This document shows positions 5,762 to 8,172 of a stretch of DNA of 8,172 nt, piece after piece. Positions within the stretch are counted from its first letter, which is position 1. The number at the start of each line of letters is the position of its first letter. Made by a program: the position numbers and the translations under genes. The notes under the pieces are model-generated. The model did not search any database, was not told the origin of the DNA, and saw nothing but the letters and a program-made list of their open reading frames with translations. Source of the stretch: Candidatus Sabulitectum sp. (GTDB lineage: Bacteria; Fermentibacterota; Fermentibacteria; Fermentibacterales; JCC-6); contig JAOZLN010000014.1 in the NCBI GenBank assembly GCA_029934845.1, positions 1 through 8,172 on the forward strand, written 5' to 3'.

Positions 5762-7294
5762 ATGAATGTAAATGAGGCAAAGAAACTGGTAATGAACGGC
5801 CTTGATCTGCAGCAGATCAACTCTGGTGTATACAGCGGAGAGTGGATGGCAGCAGAAGGCAGAAAAGCAATTGAATCCATCTGCCCCATTGATGGTCAGG
5901 CTCTTGGTTCGGTGACCCAGGGGAAAGACAAGGATTATGAGAATGTTATAACAGCAGCAGAAAAGGCTTTCAAAGAATGGTCTGCCCTGCCTGCTCCCAG
6001 AAGAGGTGAGATCGTTGGTGAGATCGGTGCCGAGCTGCTGAAGAACAAGGAACTTCTGGGAATGCTGGTAACCCTGGAGATAGGCAAGACCGTATCTGAA
6101 GGGGCTGGAGAAATTCAGGAAGCGATTGACATTGCAAGCTTCGCAATGGGGCTTTCCAGGCAGCTGTATGGCTTGACCATTGCAAGTGAAAGACCGGAAC
6201 ACAGACTTATGGAACAGTGGCACCCTCTTGGGATTATCGGCGTTATTACATCTTTCAACTTTCCGGCAGCAGTATGGGCCTGGAATGCCCTGATTGCTGC
6301 TGTAGTTGGTAATGTTACCGTTTGGAAACCATCCAGCAGTGCCCTTCTTACCGCCGTGGCAGTTTCACGGATTGCCAACAGGGTTGTTGAGAGAAACGGT
6401 CTTCCTCCAATATTCTTTCTAACCTGCGGCAGTGGCAGAACTGTTGGTGATCTTCTTGTAAACGACAAAAGAGTTCCTCTTATCTCTTTTACAGGTTCAA
6501 CTGCCGTGGGGCTATCTGTTGCGAAACAGACTGCTGCGAGGTTTGGTAAATCGATCCTGGAGCTCGGGGGAAACAACTGTGCTGTAGTAACAGCAGAGGC
6601 AGATATCGATCTGGCTGTTAAGGGTGTAGCATTCGGGGCCATGGCCACAGCGGGGCAGCGATGTACTTCTACAAGAAGAGTTCTTGTGCACAGCAGCATA
6701 TATGACGATTTTTCTGCAAAACTGAAAGATGTTTACAGCAGAGTCAACATTGGCAACCCTCTTGATCCATCGGTAATAGTAGGACCCCTTGTTGACAAAA
6801 ACGCCGTTGACGATTACACCGCCACCATCAGGCAGTCTGTAAACCAGGGTGGGCGTCTGATCCATGGCGGACAGGTTATGGAAATGAATGGCTGCTTCGT
6901 TTCTCCTGCAATAATAGAAATGAACAGGCAGGAAGGTATCGTTCTAAAGGAAACATTTGCTCCCATACTGTTCATAATGAAATACGAAACTCTTGAAGAA
7001 GCTGTACAGATCCATAATGCAGTTCCCCAGGGACTCTCATCTGCAATATTCTCCACTGACATAAGAGAAACAGAGTATTTCATCTCTCATGCCGGATCCG
7101 ACTGCGGTATAGTAAATGTGAACACTTCAACGGCAGGAGCAGAGATCGGTGGAGCCTTCGGAGGAGAAAAAGAGACCGGCGGAGGTCGCGAGAGCGGCAG
7201 TGATGCCTGGAAGTATTACGCAAGACGCCAGACTGTTACCGTAAACTACGGCAATGACATTCCCCTCTCACAAGGAGTTGTTTTCCCCGTATAA
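5762..7294 (+). CDS. ALDH7-family aldehyde dehydrogenase (antiquitin-like, alpha-aminoadipic semialdehyde dehydrogenase)
   Basis: This 510-residue protein follows human antiquitin (ALDH7A1) end to end, including the family-specific C-terminus (GSDCGIVNVN, EIGGAFGGEK, TGGGRESGSDAWK, YGNDIPLSQG). Catalytic parts are intact: N166 in SFNFP, K189 in WKP, the cofactor turn FTGSTAVG (243-250), general base E267 in LELGGNN, nucleophile C301 in GQRCTS, and E397 in KETFAP. E120 and R300 fall where antiquitin holds the substrate carboxylate, so oxidation of alpha-aminoadipate semialdehyde (piperideine-6-carboxylate) to aminoadipate with NAD+ in lysine breakdown is the best guess. Related aldehydes such as betaine aldehyde remain possible, because ALDH7 enzymes can be broad and no lysine-pathway gene is adjacent. 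It is probably a soluble cytoplasmic tetramer. The ATG at 5762 begins the full-length family N-terminus, with a moderate ribosome site (GGAAAGAG) before it. Confidence 0.93.
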   Translation: MNVNEAKKLVMNGLDLQQINSGVYSGEWMAAEGRKAIESICPIDGQALGSVTQGKDKDYENVITAAEKAFKEWSALPAPRRGEIVGEIGAELLKNKELLGMLVTLEIGKTVSEGAGEIQEAIDIASFAMGLSRQLYGLTIASERPEHRLMEQWHPLGIIGVITSFNFPAAVWAWNALIAAVVGNVTVWKPSSSALLTAVAVSRIANRVVERNGLPPIFFLTCGSGRTVGDLLVNDKRVPLISFTGSTAVGLSVAKQTAARFGKSILELGGNNCAVVTAEADIDLAVKGVAFGAMATAGQRCTSTRRVLVHSSIYDDFSAKLKDVYSRVNIGNPLDPSVIVGPLVDKNAVDDYTATIRQSVNQGGRLIHGGQVMEMNGCFVSPAIIEMNRQEGIVLKETFAPILFIMKYETLEEAVQIHNAVPQGLSSAIFSTDIRETEYFISHAGSDCGIVNVNTSTAGAEIGGAFGGEKETGGGRESGSDAWKYYARRQTVTVNYGNDIPLSQGVVFPV

Positions 7295-7305
7295 AGCAAA
7301 TTTTC

Positions 7306-7323
7306 CTTTTCTATATAGAAAAG
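7306..7323. repeat. Perfect 18-base AT-rich palindrome downstream of the aldehyde dehydrogenase gene
   Basis: The 18 bases CTTTTCTATATAGAAAAG are their own reverse complement and begin 11 bases after the stop codon at 7294. As RNA they could form a weak A/U-rich hairpin followed by GTTGTTAAG, which is a poor intrinsic terminator. As DNA they have the shape of an operator for a dimeric regulator acting on the downstream protease gene. The sequence does not decide between these, and it may be neutral. Confidence 0.4.
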
Positions 7324-7334
7324 TTGTTAAGTCA

Positions 7335-7363
7335 TTGGCAAATGCATCATTATGAACAATATT
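7335..7363 (+). promoter_or_regulatory. Candidate promoter for the subtilase gene
   Basis: TTGGCA (7335-7340, 5 of 6 consensus matches) is followed by a 17-base spacer and AATATT (7358-7363, 4 of 6 matches). Transcription would start near 7370 and give a leader of about 74 bases before the ATG at 7444. The region is AT-rich, so chance matches are likely. The 149-base gap after the aldehyde dehydrogenase gene makes a separate promoter reasonable. Confidence 0.35.
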
Positions 7364-7443
7364 CTTTTCAGTATTTTACAAGAGTCCGGAAATGACTGTT
7401 CAGATAACCGGTTAAGGTCTGGCTCATAACGAAAGGGAGAAGA

Positions 7444-8172
7444 ATGCGCAGTTTTGCTGTTCTTGTTGTTTTGATCACAGGTGTTCTATCTGCAGGTACG
7501 ATAACCGGCCTGCTACAGGAAGAGCTGTCCACCGCTTCGTCGGATCAGCTTATTCATGTTCTTATTAAGCCGGCAGGTCTGGTCGATCTGGATTATATCA
7601 ACTCGGTTGCCAATGGAATGGATCCAGTTTCCAGGCGCGAGTTTGCTGTATCCGTTCTTCAGGATTTTGCTGAAAACGCACAGAGACCCATTCTTGCCGA
7701 ACTTGACCGTTTCCCGGAAGGTTCTGTAGAGGGAATACGCACTAACTGGATTGCAAGCGTAGTGGGTTGTGCTGCTACACCCGAAGTTATTCGTACTATT
7801 GCTGCCAGAGATGACGTGGAATGGGTCGCTATAAAGACGTTTCCCCACATTCTCATCGAGCCTGTTGAAATCCGTGAGACAACCAGGGAAGAGCTGGATC
7901 TTGCTAATGCCTGGGGTGTAGACAAGATCAACGCTCCGGATGTGTGGGCAATGGGCTACGAAGGACAAGGAATCATTGTAAGTATCGTTGATACAGGCGT
8001 TAACTACAACCACATTGATCTGCACAATCAGATGTGGCACGATACTGCTGCCGGCTACCACTATGGCTGGGATTTTGACGATAACGACGGAGACCCTATG
8101 GATGTATACGGTCACGGTACACATTGTGCAGGTTCTGTTGGAAGTAACGGTAATGCCGGAACCTCTTGTGGT
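7444..8172 (+). CDS. Secreted subtilisin-like (S8) serine protease, N-terminal part, cut by window end
   Basis: An open frame of 243 codons runs from the ATG at 7444 to the window edge without a stop. The start is supported by AAAGGGAG about five bases upstream and by a short signal peptide (MRSFAVLVVLITGVLSAG, likely cleavage near residue 17-18), so the protein is exported. Residues about 30-140 look like a propeptide, including a conserved-looking DDVEWVAIK strand. The peptidase domain begins near residue 160 (WGVDKINAPDVWAMGYEGQG). It shows the catalytic Asp D183 in SIVDTGVNYNHIDL and the catalytic His H224 in YGHGTHCAG. A short acidic stretch (DFDDNDGDPMD, 210-220) just before the His motif may bind calcium. 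The catalytic Ser (GTSMA motif) and any C-terminal sorting domains lie beyond the window. It most likely digests extracellular protein or peptides. It follows the aldehyde dehydrogenase in the same direction, but a 149-base gap argues against tight co-transcription. Confidence 0.92.
   Translation, partial: MRSFAVLVVLITGVLSAGTITGLLQEELSTASSDQLIHVLIKPAGLVDLDYINSVANGMDPVSRREFAVSVLQDFAENAQRPILAELDRFPEGSVEGIRTNWIASVVGCAATPEVIRTIAARDDVEWVAIKTFPHILIEPVEIRETTREELDLANAWGVDKINAPDVWAMGYEGQGIIVSIVDTGVNYNHIDLHNQMWHDTAAGYHYGWDFDDNDGDPMDVYGHGTHCAGSVGSNGNAGTSCG

Noticed and set aside
6115..6699. 194-codon leftward frame inside the aldehyde dehydrogenase gene
   Set aside because: It is entirely antisense to the conserved ALDH7 catalytic core and its translation looks like an antisense artefact.
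7513..8124. 203-codon leftward frame opposite the subtilase gene
   Set aside because: The opposite strand encodes an unmistakable S8 protease with Asp and His motifs and a good ribosome site. This frame has no family features.

Overview
This window looks like an ordinary chromosomal stretch of a free-living bacterium of moderate G+C content. It carries seven protein genes, two of which start on TTG or GTG-type alternatives in the longest reading, and most have a clear purine-rich Shine-Dalgarno sequence. I see no tRNA, rRNA, CRISPR array, insertion sequence or phage gene. The phylum cannot be fixed from this sequence alone. The mix of a HEAT/ODP sensor-like protein, an antiquitin-type aldehyde dehydrogenase and a secreted subtilase would suit an uncultured environmental lineage, but that is a guess.

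Layout. 1-99: a strong GC-rich hairpin that probably ends the leftward gene. 100-1890 (-): a 596-residue protein with HEAT-like repeats, a charged linker with an 18-residue tandem repeat, an ODP-type metallo-beta-lactamase domain and an unassigned C-terminal region. 1891-2244: a divergent promoter region. 2245-2952 (+): an AlkD-type DNA alkylation repair glycosylase. 2936-3379 (-): a small DUSP23-like protein phosphatase that overlaps the end of the AlkD gene tail to tail. 3489-4208 (+): a TauE/SafE (TSUP) membrane permease. 4215-5612 (-): a MATE-family efflux transporter. 5762-7294 (+): an ALDH7-type aldehyde dehydrogenase. 7444 to the window end (+): the N-terminal part of a secreted subtilisin-family protease, which runs off the edge.

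The first six genes alternate strictly in strand (-,+,-,+,-,+), with divergent promoter regions and tight convergent ends. They are therefore probably single-gene transcription units rather than an operon, and nothing in the layout ties them into one pathway. Only the last two share a direction, and they are separated by 149 bases with a palindrome and a possible promoter.

The most unusual item is the HEAT-linker-ODP protein. Its metal-binding site resembles that of flavodiiron proteins, but it has no flavodoxin domain and its ligand motif is altered, so it may be a sensor or an uncharacterised enzyme. The remaining genes are recognisable members of known families.
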